DNA from: Clavelina lepadiformis
Taxonomy: Eukaryota; Chordata; Ascidiacea; Aplousobranchia; Clavelinidae
Assembly (NCBI RefSeq): GCF_947623445.1
Contig: NC_135244.1
Span: 868,001-932,000, forward strand
Length of the DNA: 64,000 nt
Reading direction: 5' to 3'
The notes under the pieces: model-generated
What the model was told of the DNA's origin: nothing
The model's database searches: none
Seen by the model: only the letters and a program-made list of their open reading frames with translations
Translations under genes and position numbers: made by a program
Shown: in pieces, positions 1 to 11,695 of the stretch
How the letters are laid out: each line of letters starts with the position of its first letter
Position numbering within the stretch: position 1 is the first letter of the stretch

Positions 1-172
1 GTTTTTTTTCGCTTGCAATTGTGTGATGGTTTGGAACTTTTAGAAAGTTTGCAAAGTTTCAGTGCCAGACATAAATGAGGTTGGGTTTGTCGACAAGTGC
101 TGCAACGCTGGTGCTTGAATGTTTGACAAGCTCTTTTTGTTAAGAAGGAGAACAATAAATCTGACAGTTTTG

Positions 173-180
173 TGATGTCA
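173..180. promoter_or_regulatory. CRE-like site TGATGTCA upstream of A1a
   Basis: TGATGTCA is followed by an ATCAGGTC-type stretch. It resembles the TGACGTCATCAGATC core of the shared promoter module seen at 27.8, 29.7, 54.0 and 57.3 kb, but with one mismatch in the palindrome. It lies about 330 bases upstream of the A1a start codon and recurs in units 2 and 3. A role as a degenerate CRE/ATF site is inferred. Confidence 0.35.
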
Positions 181-508
181 TAATCAGGTCGGAGCAGTAA
201 ATCACAACCTCAACCTGTTGCTAAAGATTTTACTTTTTACTTACAGACGTTTAAGGTTTGCTTGTGCTGAAAATGTTAAAGCCATGAAACTTTTATCAAA
301 ATTTTACATTATTGTTTCTTTAGAAAACTAAGTTCATAATCAGGTTTGATCAGACTCAGCAACAAAAATAAACTCTATTTGTTGTAACAAATGTTACTTA
401 AGTTAAAGTTCTGACTGCGCCGAGTCAGTTAAAAATTAAGACTTTACGCAAATTGTTTCGTTATTTTCCCACTGAAAGCTTGTTTTGAAGTTGGAAGAAA
501 TCATTAAA

Positions 509-1451
509 ATGTGTAAGTATTTGATGATATATTTGTTGTTGTTGCTAAGATGCATTGGTGCTAGATTTTCTAGCACTAATGGAAAAAATGCACCATTTGT
601 TCCCAGCTTTCAGTTTCAAACTATTAGAACTAACCATTGTGCTTTTTCATTTTAACGGATCTCCTTTAAATTATGCTCCCAACTTACGATATTCCTGTTG
701 CAGAAATATTATGATCCTAGATTAAAACCTGTGTTTGATGTCAAAGGATAATTTTACATTTATTTTAGCAGATAAAATGGAAACGGAACAAGAAACCAGA
801 ACGGTTTTATCCCACGAACAAATCAAGATACTTGAGATTGAGTATGAACGCAACCCATTCATCACCATTGGTAGACAGAAACAAATTGCTGAGGAATTCA
901 ATGTGGACATAATTGTTATTAGAAGATGGTTCCTTGAACGTCGTTCAAATGACCAATATCAAGTTAGAGAGAAAACTGAGCTAGGGCCAAACTCAATTAA
1001 CCTCAACGAAAACGCTTCGTCAAGCTCATCGTTGTTTACAACAGCGACACCTGTGGCAGGACTTCAGTCTGTCGACTCTAGTCCGACGTCTTACTTTCCA
1101 TCCCACCATTACATGACGTTTCCAAGTCTCGATGGAGTTGGTCCGACAAATGTGACGTCACAAGGAAACAGCTTAAGATCTGGCCAAGCTGCTGTTGCCG
1201 ACACCACGCCGAGTATGTAATTGTGTAACAAAAATTTATTAAGAGATTTGCTATAAACCAACTGATATTTCTCGATTGTTTTTACTTCAGCAAGTAGTCA
1301 GCAAAACACAACAATCCAACCTCAGTATTCGAATCAGCAGAGAGTGTTGCGGAAGAAAGAAGTTCAACACCGCCCTCATTACAGCGACTTTGAAAATAGA
1401 AAATCTCTTATATTATGGCATTTGAACTCCTTCATTCAAAGGAACTTATAA
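509..1451 (+). CDS. A1a: divergent single-homeodomain protein
   Basis: The model has three coding exons, 509-512, 769-1212 and 1291-1451, all joined in phase 1, giving 202 residues. The first coding exon holds only ATG plus one base before a GTAAGT donor. The homeodomain is at about residues 8-67, with the helix 1 pattern L16/Y20 and helix 3 reading WFLERR, so position 51 is Glu instead of the usual Asn. After it come a Ser-rich stretch and a conserved block around VTSQGNS (about residues 130-140). The last exon adds a basic stretch and ends at ...SFIQRNL. Relative to A2a and A3a about 31-33 codons, including the PHVGG block, are missing in frame. Family: homeodomain, presumed nuclear; DNA binding is doubtful without Asn51. 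Downstream bases in another frame resemble a broken third helix (YHRRY), perhaps a decayed extra homeodomain. Confidence 0.75.
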
Positions 1452-1545
1452 CTAAAAAGAAAGCAATAGAAGGAGAACACGTGTTCTACCACAGGCGATA
1501 TCTTTGGATGTGTCTGTGTTACTTGACCGTTTTTAATTGTTTAGG

Positions 1546-2703
1546 ATGAAGAGGTTTGAAACCAACCGACATGAGCCTGAAACAAGCGGCGCTGCCAATA
1601 TTATGAAGCATACACAAGGAAGCGGTCAATCTTCGCATCAACGCCAGGTTATTGATGACGCAGCAGCTTCATCGTCATATTCTGAAACGGCTTCGTTCAC
1701 CAACTCTGCACCAGGTAAATATATTTAGCGATATTAAAATAAGTTTTAAAATCAAGGTAATATTTTTCCATTCCTTTTCAGCTGAAGGAAGTCCATTTGA
1801 TTGCCAAGATAAAATCGATTTTACTATGAAGCAGCTGAACTTTTTGGAGGACGAATTTGTTTACTGCGACAGTCTCCAATCTTTGAGATTGTGGTACATT
1901 TCTTGTGCACTCAAAGTATCCGAAACGAAGGTTGAACGGTGGTTTGAGATAAGACGCAAATCAATCAAAAAGAAAAAAAAGAGAAAGTTTCCAACGTCTG
2001 CATCAAACACCCAGAGCACAGGTATATCTCATGTACATGCACCGTATGTATGTAGTGCTGTATATGAACGTGTTGAATAATCCTGCCTCGTTGCATGAAG
2101 GACAAGCCAACGCGGAAGCAGCAACCTCGCTGCCATCAACAAGCAGCGCCAGTTCTGAACAACCTGCAGAAAGTAGCCAAAGTATTATTATTGAGATTTA
2201 ATGACGTGACAATTTACATGTTTTAATAATAACCGGGTAAACGTCTACTAGATTTAGAAGAGGAACCTGAAAAATCATCCTGGAAGCCTTATGCGTTTTC
2301 AGCAGAACAGAATGCCGGATTGCAAGTAGCTTATCGTGAAAATCCCTACCTCAATGACGAGAGAACATTTGCTCTGGCGATATATTTCATAATACCTGTA
2401 CGTCATGTGGATAAGTGGTTTCATACCCGTACCAGGACACGTCGAGGAGCTTACTTAAAGCAGAAGAGACTTGAAGAAAAACAACGAAGTAAACGGAGCA
2501 CTTCAAGCTCATCGGTGGTAGCATTGACATCATCACACATCCACAGACAAGATCCATCTCAGCAAGATGGGAACGAACCGCACTACCTCGATGGAACTTT
2601 TATTAAGAAAATCGACCAATCCAATGAATTGGCTCCACTTGACGTTAGTGACGTAATCCATGTCTTAGGCGATCAGCAAGATGACGCCAATGAGCCAATT
2701 TAA
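1546..2703 (+). CDS. A1b: divergent two-homeodomain protein
   Basis: The exons are 1546-1714, 1782-2021, 2101-2181 and 2252-2703, all phase 1, giving 313 residues. The ATG lies one base after a good splice acceptor (TTGTTTAG), with no in-frame link to A1a. This suggests either a separate transcript, possibly trans-spliced as is common in tunicates, or an unseen alternative splice. The first homeodomain (residues 63-122) ends WFEIRRK and is followed by a run of Lys. The second (about 172-231) ends WFHTRTR. Position 51 is Ile and Thr respectively. A Ser/Ala-rich linker separates them. The C-terminus is acidic and ends GDQQDDANEPI, a tail echoed in other genes of this window. The function is unknown beyond the domain. 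Confidence 0.75.
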
Positions 2704-2885
2704 CAGAGCAAGTTGCTCTCAGGTTTCTTGTTATTCGTTGTTTATCTTGGACGGTGTTCATTGATTTTATGAAAGCTTGTTGCAACAAGATATTTTATAA
2801 CCGCTGTAAAGAGTTTTTATTTGGCAACAATTTTTCCTTGTTTTTTTTTGTGTTGTTTTCTACGTTTTATTTCTGTTTACCGCAA

Positions 2886-2891
2886 AATAAA
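2886..2891 (+). terminator. Poly(A) signal of A1b
   Basis: AATAAA about 185 bases after the A1b stop codon; the same motif sits at matching places in units 2 and 3. Confidence 0.55.
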
Positions 2892-3741
2892 ATACAAGCA
2901 TCATCGCTGAATACTGTTATAACTATCAACTGCAAAAAAGAACTTACCGAGGATTATGATATTGATGAAAAGCTCTCTGGATTATACAAGATGCAATATT
3001 GTTAAACAAATATTAAAATCACATTGAAAACATTGATTTTGTCGAAATAAGAAGGATGTGAAATGTCCGAGATTTGTTCAGTTAATTTTGTGACTTGATC
3101 AAAATGATCATGCAGAAAACCTCTAACGTATAAAGTAATTCGGCTAAATTTCAAACATCAATTAGTTAAGATATGTTGAGGTGTTGCCAATTCAGCAGAG
3201 AATCCACAACGTCTCGTTGGTTGAGTAGTGATAGTCATTGACGAAAGTTCACTTAAACACCAAAAAGACTGAATACGTATAATTATATCACGTCAATCGC
3301 TAAAATCAGGAAATAGGTTTGTCATAGGATTATTTTTATGCACCCGTTTAGAGCCATCACATTGGGCACTGCTTGTTCGCACCACTCTTATAGGTTAATT
3401 TAGTCAAATGTGTGGGTCAACATCCGTTGTTATTCGCATTGTGCCATTTGCATGCATGCTCGTCAGTTTTATGTTTTCTCACGTGCTACCGTGTTTCACC
3501 TATTCATATGTAAACATGTGTTTTTAGTCTATTCTTTGTGACGTCTTACATCGCTACCCCTAGGGCCTAATTGGTATATAGCATCTCGAGTTTATTTTCT
3601 GATTGTGTGAAGACGGTGGAATCTGTGTTGGTGTGGTGTTGCGCTAGGCTGGGAAGTGTTGGGCGAGTGTTGAATTGAGTCTACGTTTGGAGTTTTTAGA
3701 AGAAAGATGGTTATTTCTATCTAAGAAATGCTCATAAAAGT
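2892..3741. other. Intergenic part of unit 1, no gene seen
   Basis: AT-rich DNA nearly identical to unit 2 (10015-10869). Short open frames here have no conserved start or domain. I see no RNA gene. Confidence 0.5.
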
Positions 3742-4222
3742 TAGTAAAGGAAGAGGAGCTAATTGACTAGCTGCAAAGCGGGAAGTTTCCTGGCTGAGAA
3801 AAAGTGTGGTTACAAGTTGACTGCCAACGATGACCAAATCAAGAAAGTCGACTATTTTGGAAGCTATTTCACCTGCAAAGGGAAATGCGATAATGGAATG
3901 AAATGGTTGTAACAACTGTCTTGTGATGCATTTTAAGATCTCCACGCAATTCTTGCAAATCAAAATTTAGCTCTGAAAATGCGACATAGCTCCCGCAATG
4001 TTATGTCATACCTGTGTTTCTATATGGTTTTGAAAGTTGAACATTGAACAAGCAAACTGCTAAAAGAATAAAGGCATTCTAAATGTGGTCCAACGGATGA
4101 TGCAGATGGGTTGATAGTGTTACTAATTATGAAGTTCTTCGAAGGGCGAAAACTACAAAATCGCTTTGAAATAAAATGCATGAGGGACAACTCAGTCTCA
4201 TTGGACACATCACAAGAAAGGT
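3742..4222 (+). mobile_element. Degenerate LINE, C-terminal end of reverse transcriptase ORF
   Basis: Translation of the + strand gives a weathered LINE tail in order. First comes a stretch around VDYFGSYFTCKGKCDNGMK, matching the usual 'YLGS.ITSDGKCD.EIK' region. Then comes an AILANQNLALKMR stretch, then a block like 'AFEMW...SW.D.VTN.EVLRRAK', and finally RQLSLIGHITRK, matching the 'RQLSFLGHI.RK' end. Several stops and frame changes break it, so it is dead. It is a non-LTR retrotransposon of the L2/RTE-like kind; the clade is not certain. The same fossil lies in unit 2 and is missing from unit 3. Confidence 0.75.
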
Positions 4223-4358
4223 GAGGTTGGATCTATGGTACTTTACGTAGCGATACAAAAGTTAATGTTCCCGCTGAAAGTTTGACGGAAACGTTCATAG
4301 ATCGCTCACCTGTGAGAAAGATGATTTGTCAAAGTTCGCCAAACGAATGAGACACTGT

Positions 4359-4865
4359 GGCAAAATAATATTTCGCACTGTTATTTATTTGTATTTTGTG
4401 TGTTTTCCCACGCTTTTATTTTGTTAGTGCTGCATCACCCTGGTTTCTTTTGTCCACTGTCTTATTTGATTTTGTTCTTTTTGGCGCTTCAGTGTTTCGA
4501 TGTGGTCGAACGCGTAATCATTGCGTGTCCTTTTCCGATTGGTGTCTCGCATTTGCTTCAGGCGTGAGTAGTTGCCTTCCTGAAAAAAAGGTGACCTTTT
4601 GATTCAGTCTACATTCGAGTGTTCAGAGCGAGGACCTGTATTTTTTTGATCTCTCGTATCTGGTGTTGGGGTTTTTATTACACTTTATTAACTTATTTTA
4701 CATGTCTGTTTGTAACTTTAAGCCCCAAACGGAGATGAGTTTTTAATCTACCATGAGAATATAATCAAGCTGCACTGTACAACGTTCGTTGGTTTTCAGT
4801 GGGCCGTGAAAGCGGTAGAAAACGTACATGGCAGAGGAAAATCTGTAACAACACCTCCTAGAAGA
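4359..4865 (+). repeat. Dispersed repeat R2, copy 1
   Basis: This block recurs at 11390-11695 (in unit 2, partly deleted) and at 30179-30690. The best-kept part encodes, in the same frame in copies 1 and 3, a stretch around GFQWAVKAVENV in copy 1 and GFEWAVKAVENV in copy 3. I do not recognise a family. It could be an old exon, a promoter piece or a mobile element fragment. Confidence 0.5.
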
Positions 4866-5508
4866 TGACGATATTCTTCTTCTCTAAAGTATGGTTTAAC
4901 CGAGTTTCTGTTAAGAAATCTCTCTCATGCATCAATCGCAAATTATTAGAGCTTTAGACTTTTCCTTTTTAAAGAACTGCTGATAAAAAGATGTTTTAAT
5001 TGTTTAATAAAATATTTTACTTGTTTTGCACTGTTGCAAAACTTGATCTTTGCTGTTTTAAAGGAGCTCAGAAAACATTTTTAAATGAAAACAAATTTGC
5101 CACCTAAGCGTGCTTAAGACGTTAAAATCAACCAATTATTGTTGTTAAAGGAGCTTTCCCTTGTTGATTGTGCCCTGGTTTTGCTAAAACAATTAACCAC
5201 CAACTGACGCTTCAACAATGAGCTTAAAGCAACACCGCGTCCTCGTTTTCTGCATCACTAAATAAAGTTTATAAATTTCGCAATTTGCGGGATTGCTTTG
5301 CAATAGCTCCCGCTCATTTTTAAATAATTTATATTATCTTTTTTCCTATCTATGCCCTTCATCTACACTGATTGAAAATTAAAGAACACATTAAACTTTT
5401 ACACCCACATAACCCTCATACCTCTGTGAAAAAGATGACCGACTTATGTCAAGTGAATTTGATGAACCTCTCTATGGTTCATTCTACTATTTGTACGGTA
5501 TTTAGAGA

Positions 5509-5706
5509 ATGTCGAAACAGCGGAACTTGTTCAAAGACTCCAACAAATGTTTTTTTTTTTCTGACCTGTATGAAGTAGATCCAGTTGCAAAAATAAAAAC
5601 AATTTGCGTTAATCATTTTGGCTTTAAACATGTAGTGAGTGACTGCTCATATCGACTTTTAGATCCCTTCAGGTTATGTGAATGTGACGTGATAGATAGT
5701 TCTTAA
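5509..5706 (+). CDS. Small ORF conserved between units 1 and 2 (hypothetical)
   Basis: 65 codons starting MSKQRNLFKDSNK. The unit 2 copy keeps the frame although the two differ by an in-frame three-base change near codon 14 and a few substitutions. Unit 3 has a broken version. No domain or signal peptide is evident. Two young copies staying open is weak evidence, so this may be chance. Confidence 0.25.
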   Translation: MSKQRNLFKDSNKCFFFSDLYEVDPVAKIKTICVNHFGFKHVVSDCSYRLLDPFRLCECDVIDSS

Positions 5707-5919
5707 CATGTTTTGGCAAATATGATGGTGGGTTGGAAATTTGTAGAAAATGCAACTCTGCGGACTCCCCCATTGTTGTCAAGCATTCCCAATTGTAAGC
5801 TTCGAGATTTCCAGCACCAGATTTAAGTTGATGTTGTCTGAACCGTGTTAACCAAAATTTAATGTTAAATAAGAAACAGAATATACTTTAGTTTGGTACG
5901 TTTTAAGTTTCACAGTTCA

Positions 5920-5958
5920 CCTGAAGAAGCAAGCTTATGCTTCCGAAAGCTCGTGTCG
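5920..5958 (+). ncRNA. Hammerhead-ribozyme-like motif (candidate), unit 1
   Basis: CCTGAAGA is followed by a hairpin (GAAGCA/TGCTTC), then CGAAA and a GTGTC. These are the pieces of a minimal hammerhead (CUGANGA, stem II, GAAA, cleavage GUC) in the right order. Stem II overlaps the core and stem III would be only about two pairs, so self-cleavage is unproven. Such motifs are known in retroelement tails. It is repeated in unit 2. Confidence 0.25.
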
Positions 5959-7194
5959 AAAAATATAAAGTTAACCTTAAGAATGCCAGATTTAAGTTGT
6001 TTGATTTTATGGTGTCAAAAACGCTAATTTAGAGATTGCTTCTTACAGGCGGCGAAGAAACTTCGGGAAGTGAAATAACACATCACAGAGCGGACGCATA
6101 TGTCATTTTCATTCATTGAAAGAACCCTGTAGTTGGGTGACCTATTTGAAGAACAGATTAAGAATATTTGCCATAAAAATCTGTGCAACAGCTTAACAAT
6201 AAAGGAACTTTGGCGAGACAAATGCTGTATACATCAGTTTGTAAGTTCTTACTGATACATTTTCTTAATGTCATGGAAGTGAAATCACATTTACACTTTA
6301 CGGTTTCAGTATTTTTATCCTCAAGAGGGCGCTATATGCAAAAGTACTGTGTCAGCTACATACATTAAAACACATTCCTATTACTCATTACCTTAATACA
6401 TTCGCCCCATGTAGTAGCTTATTATTCAATAATTATTTGAAAACGGAGCATTAATGTTTAACGTTTATTTCATTTTGCGTTAAAAATGTTTAGAATGAAA
6501 CAACCAGCGCTAAAATCGAGACAAATTCTGTGCAATATCATTTGTCAGAGTATATGACAACAGAATTCAAAAGATTCTGAAAAAATTCACAGACAAAAGA
6601 AAAAATATATTATTTGTGGCAATAATCTTCCATAAATCAAACACAATTGTTCTAAAATGAACTATGCTATGCATTAATAAAAATTTTAAGGCATCTAGAG
6701 TTACGGTGAAAATATTCCTTTACTTTAAAACATATATTTTTCTACAGGAACCATATCGTTTGAAACATTTAGAAATCATTTCATGCTTTAAACAGTGCTG
6801 CCCCGTGCTTTGAAAATATGATTTTGTTTCTGTGCATGGAACGTTTTTACAATCAACCTGTGTGTGATCAATTTGCCTTTAAAAATTGTTAACTCACTTT
6901 TTATGCGCGAGGCTATTATTGCCTAATTAGTGGTTTTGTGATGGTGACGTAGCCAGATTCCATTTTGTGCTGGCGCAGGCTGCGGAGCGGTTGTGAAAAG
7001 AAATAGTTTCGTTTTGTTACTTGCGTTTGAAGTTGTATGATGGTTTGGAACCTTTAGAAAGTTTGCAAAATTTGAAACTTGCGGAGCCAGACATAAATGA
7101 GGATGGGTTTGTCGACAAGTGCTGCAACGCTGGTGCTTGAACTTTTGACTAGTTCTTTTAGATAAAAAGGAGAGCAATAAATCTGACAGTTTTG
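5959..7194. other. Intergenic end of unit 1 and start of unit 2, no gene seen
   Basis: AT-rich DNA shared by units 1, 2 and in part 3. The unit boundary lies at about 7013. Short open frames are not supported. Confidence 0.5.
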
Positions 7195-7202
7195 TGATGT
7201 CA
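7195..7202. promoter_or_regulatory. CRE-like site TGATGTCA upstream of A2a
   Basis: Unit 2 copy of the site at 173. Here a TATAAAC lies about 10 bases downstream, which could serve as a TATA box for the + strand. Confidence 0.35.
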
Positions 7203-7532
7203 TAATCAGGTCGGAGCTATAAACCACACACCTCAATCTGTTGATAAAGATTTTACTTTTTACTTACATACGTTTAAGGTTTGCTTGTGCTGAGAATGCT
7301 AGAGCTTTGTAATTTTTTAATAAAGTTTTACAATATTGCTTCTTTAGAAAACTGAGTTCATAATCAGGTCTGATGAGATAGCAACAAAACTAAACTTTAT
7401 TTGTTGTAACAAATGTTACTTAAGTTAAAGTTCTGACTGCGCCGAGTCTGTTAAAAATTAAGATTTTAAGCAAAACGTTTCGTTATTTTCCCACTGAAAC
7501 CTTGTTTTGAAGTTAAGGAAGAAATGATTAAG

Positions 7533-8581
7533 ATGTGTAAGTATTTGATGATATATTTGTTGTTGTTGCTCAGATGCATTGTTGCTAGATTTTCTAGCAC
7601 TATAATGGAAAAATTGCACCGTTTCTCCCTAGCTAGTTGTCAGTTTCAACCTGTTAGAACTTACCAGTGTGCTTTTTCACTTCAACGGAACTCCAAAACA
7701 ATAAAGCTTCCAGTTTACGATATTCATCTTGCAGAAATATTATGATCCTTGATTAAAACCTGTGTTTGATGTAAAACGATAATTTTACATTTATTTTAGC
7801 AGATAGAAAGATAAAGAAATACGATACCGGAACTGTTTTATCCAACGAACAAATAAAGATACTTGAGATTGAGTATGAACGCAAACAATACATCAGCATA
7901 GATAGGCAAATACAATTTGCTGAGGAATTCAATGTGGACATACGTGATATCAGAGAATGGTTTCTTGATCGTCTCTCAAATGACGAGTATAAAGCCAGAA
8001 AAAAATCTAAGCTACGACCAAACTCAAATCACCTCAGCGAATACGCTTCGTCAAGCTCATCGTTGTGTACACCAGCGAAACCTCTGCCAAGACTTCAGCA
8101 TCTTGACTTCAGTACATTAAATGCAAGTCCTGCAGCACATGCGACTGACTCTGGCTTAAATGACTTCTACGATGATCTTCTCCAATATCCGCACGTGGGC
8201 GGGGGTTTACCGCATAACCTTTACTTGAAACCCCAGCATTACATGACGTTTCCAAGTCTCGATGGAGTTGGTTCGAAAATTATGACGTCACAAGGAAACA
8301 GCTCAAGATCTGGCCAAGCTGCTGTTGCCGACACCACGCCGAGTATGTAATTGTGTAACAAAAATTTATTAAGAGATTTGCTATAAACCAACTGATATTT
8401 CTCGATTATTTTTACTTCAGCAAGTAGTCAGCAAAACACAACAATCCAACCTCAGTCTTCGAATCAGCAGAGAGTGTTGCGGAAGAAAGAAGTTCAACAC
8501 CGCCCTCATTACAGCGACTTTGAAAAAAGAAAATCTCTTATATTATGGCTTTTGAACTCCTTCACTCAAAGGAACTTATAA
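7533..8581 (+). CDS. A2a: divergent single-homeodomain protein
   Basis: Coding exons 7533-7536 (ATG plus one base, GTAAGT donor), 7800-8342 and 8421-8581 give 235 residues. This copy has no ATG at the place where A1a and A3a have a second Met (residue 5). The frame runs open only from the short first exon, which supports that exon as the true start. The homeodomain is at about residues 8-67 with helix 3 WFLDRL: position 51 is Asp and 53 is Leu, both at odds with DNA-binding homeodomains. The Ser-rich linker is followed by PHVGG and the VTSQGNSSRSGQAAVADTTPS block also found in A3a, P1 and B. It ends at ...SFTQRNL, as in its sisters. Confidence 0.75.
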
Positions 8582-8676
8582 CTAAAAAGAAAGCAATAGA
8601 AGGAGAACACGTTTGGTATCACAGGCGATATTTTTTGGATGTGTCTGTGTTACTTGACCGTTTTTAATTGTTTAGG

Positions 8677-9831
8677 ATGAAGAGGTTTGAAACCAACCGA
8701 CATGATCCTGAAACAAGCGTCGCTGCCAATATTACGAAGCATACACAAGGAAGCGGTCAATCTTCGCATCAACGCCAGGTTATTGATGACGCAGCAGCTT
8801 CATCGTCATATTCTGACCTGGCTTCGTTCATCAACTCTGCACCAGGTAAATATATTTAGCGATATTAAAATAAGTTTTAAAATCCAGGTAATATTTTTCC
8901 ATTCGTTTTCAGCTGAAGGAAGTCCATTTGATTGCCAAGATAAAATCGATTTTACTATGAAGCAGCTGAACTTTTTGGAGGACGAATTTGTTTACTGCGA
9001 CAGTCTCCAATCTTTGAGATTGTGGTACATTTCTTGTGCACTCAAAGTATCCGAAAGGAATGTTGAACGGTGGTTTGAGATAAGACGCAAATCAATCAAA
9101 AAGAAAAAAAATAGAAAGTTTCCAACGTCTGCATCAAACACCCAGAGCACAGGTATATCTCATGTACATGCACCATATGTATGTATTGCTGTATATGAAC
9201 GTGTTGAATAATCCTGCCTCGTTGCATGAAGGACAAGCCAACGCGGAAGCAGCAACCTCGCTGCCATCAACAAGCAGCGCCAATTCTGAACAACCTGCAG
9301 AAAGTAGTCAAGGTATTATTATTGAGATTTAATGACGTGACAATTTACATGTTTTAATAATAACCGGGTAAACGTCTATTAGATTTAGAAGATGAACCTG
9401 AAAAATCATCCTGGAAGCCTTATGCGTTTTCAGCAGAACAGAATGCCGGATTGCAAGTAGCTTATCGTGAAAATCCCTACCTCAATGACGAGAGAACATT
9501 TGCTCTGGCGATATATTTCGTAATACCTGTACGTCATGTGGATAAGTGGTTTCATACCCGTACCAGGACACGTCGAGGAGCTTACTTAAAGCAGAAGAGA
9601 CTTGAAGAAAAACAACAAAATAAACAGAGTACAAGCTCATCTTTGGTAGCATTACGGTCATCACACATCCACAGACAAGAACCATCTCAACATGATGGGA
9701 ACGAGCTAGGCTACCTCGATAGAAACTTTATTAACAAAAACGACCAATCCAATGAATTGGCTCCACTTGACGTTAGTGACGTAATCCATGTCTTAGGCGA
9801 TCAGCAAGATGACGCCAATGAGCCAATTTAA
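8677..9831 (+). CDS. A2b: divergent two-homeodomain protein
   Basis: Exons 8677-8845, 8913-9152, 9232-9312 and 9383-9831, all phase 1, give 312 residues. The layout matches A1b: a first homeodomain ending WFEIRRK with a Lys-rich extension, a Ser/Ala linker, a second homeodomain ending WFHTRTR, then an acidic tail ending DANEPI. Asn51 is missing in both (Ile, Thr). The tail carries in-frame changes against A1b while splice sites and frame are kept, which suggests both copies code for protein. Confidence 0.75.
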
Positions 9832-10008
9832 CAGAGCAAGTTGCCCTCAGGTTTCTTGTTATTCGTTGTTTATCTTGGACGATCTTAATTGATTTTATGA
9901 AAACTTGTTGCAACAAGATGTTTTATAACCGCGGTAAAGAGTTTTTATTTGGCAACGAGTTTCTCTTGTTTTTGTGTTTTTTCTACTTTTTATTGCTGTT
10001 TACCGCAA

Positions 10009-10014
10009 AATAAA
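10009..10014 (+). terminator. Poly(A) signal of A2b
   Basis: AATAAA about 180 bases after the stop, at the same place as in unit 1. Confidence 0.55.
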
Positions 10015-10869
10015 ATACAAGCATTATCGCTAAGTACTGTTATAACTATCAACTGCAAAAAAGAACTTACCAAGAATTTTGATATTGATGGGAAAGCTCT
10101 TTGGATTATACAGGGTGCAATATTGTTAAGAAACAAATATTAAAATCACATTGAAAGCATTGATTTTGTCGAAATAAGAAGGATGTGAAATGTCCGAGAT
10201 TTGTTCAGTTAATTTGTGACTTGATCAAAATAATCATGCGGAAAATCTCTAACGTAGAAAGGAACTCGGCTAAATTTCAAACATCAATTAGTTAAGACAT
10301 GTTGAGGTGTTGCCAATTCAGCAGAGAATCCACAACGTCTCGTTGATTGAGTAGTGATAGTCAGTGACAAAAGTTCACTTAAACACCAAAAAGGCTGAAT
10401 ACGTATAATTATATCTCGTCAATCGCTAAAATCGGGAAATAGGTTTGTCATAGGATTATTTTTATGCACCCGTTTAGAGCCATCACATTGTACACTGTTT
10501 GTTCGCACAACTCTTATAGGTTAATTTTGTTAAATGTGTGGGTCAACATCTGTTTTTATTGGCATTGTGTTATTTGCATGCATGCTCGTCAGGTTTTTTA
10601 TGTTTGCTCACGTGCTACCGTGTTTTACTTGTTCATATGTACACACGTGTTTTAGTCTATTCTTTGTGACGTCTTACATCGCTACGTCTAGGGCCTAATT
10701 GGTATTTACCGTCCCGCGTTTATTTTCTGATTGTGTGACAACGATGGAATCTGTGTTGGTGTGGTGTTGCGCTCGACTGGGAAGTGTTGGGCGAGTGTTG
10801 AATTGAGTCTACGTTTGGAGTTTTTAGAAGAAAGATGGTTATTTTTATCTAAGAAATGCTCATAAAAGT
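10015..10869. other. Intergenic part of unit 2, no gene seen
   Basis: Matches 2892-3741. No supported gene. Confidence 0.5.
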
Positions 10870-11348
10870 TAGTAAAGCAAGAGGAGCTAATTGACTAGCT
10901 GCAAAGCGGGAAGTTTCCTGGATGAGAAAAAGTGTGGTTACAAGTTGACTGCCAACGATGACCAAATCAAGAAAGTCGACTATTTTGGAAGCTATTTCAC
11001 CTGCAAAGGGAAATGTGATAATGGAATGAAACGGTTGTAACAACTGTCTTGTGATGCATTTTAAAATCTCCACACAATTCTTGCAAATCAAAGTTTAGCT
11101 CTGAAAATGCGACATAGCTCCCGCAATGTTATGTCATACCTGTGTTTCTATATGGTTTTGAAAGTGGAACATTAAACAAGCAAACTGCTAAAAGAATAAA
11201 GACATTCTAAATGTGGTCCAACGGATGATGCAGATTGGTTGACATTGTTACTAATTATGAAGTTCTTCAAAGGGCGAAAACTACAAAATCGCTTTCAAAT
11301 AAAATGCATAAGAGACAACTCAGTTTCATTGGACACATCACAAGAAAG
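10870..11348 (+). mobile_element. Degenerate LINE tail, unit 2 copy
   Basis: Duplicate of the fossil at 3742-4222 with the same order of LINE C-terminal motifs. It was carried along by the segmental duplication and did not insert independently. Confidence 0.72.
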
Positions 11349-11389
11349 TGATGTAGTAGTTGTCTTGTAGTAGTTGTAGTAGTTCAGGC

Positions 11390-11695
11390 GTGAGTAGTTG
11401 TCTTCCTGAAAAAAAAGGTGACCTTTTGATTCAGTCTACATTCGAGTGTTCAGAGCGAGGACCTGTATTTTTTTAGTCTCTCGTATCTGGTGTTGGGGTT
11501 TTTATTACACTTTATTAACTTATTTTACATGTCTGTTTGTCACTTTAAGCTCCAAACGGAGATGAGTTTTTAATCTACCATGAGAATATAATCAAGCTGC
11601 ATTGTACAACGTTCGTTGGTTTTCAGTGGGCCGTGAAAGCGGTAGAAAACGTACCTGGCAGAGGAAAATCTGTAAAAACACCTCCTAGAAGATGA
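11390..11695 (+). repeat. Dispersed repeat R2, unit 2 copy (5' part deleted)
   Basis: Carries the part around the GGGCCGTGAAAGCGGTAG core. The first 200 or so bases present in copy 1 are gone. Confidence 0.5.

Larger units (their letters stand above)
1..7013 (+). repeat. Tandem segmental duplication, unit 1
   Basis: This is the first of three head-to-tail copies. Its start near base 20 aligns with 7034 and 13870. The window begins inside or at the edge of the unit, so the true left end may lie outside. It holds genes A1a and A1b and a long 3' intergenic part with a LINE fragment and another repeat. Compared with units 2 and 3 it lacks about 95 bases inside A1a exon 2, an in-frame loss. The similarity is obvious by eye along the whole length, including the non-coding DNA, so the duplication is recent. 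Confidence 0.93.

Noticed and set aside
1452-1545. A complete extra homeodomain between A1a and A1b
   Set aside because: Only a helix 3-like YHRRY and a short preceding stretch can be seen, in a different frame and with about seven residues missing. It is noted as a possible remnant only.
3721-3963. Minus-strand 80-codon frame conserved at 10849-11091
   Set aside because: It is antisense to the LINE reverse-transcriptase fossil, and its conservation is explained by the recent duplication.
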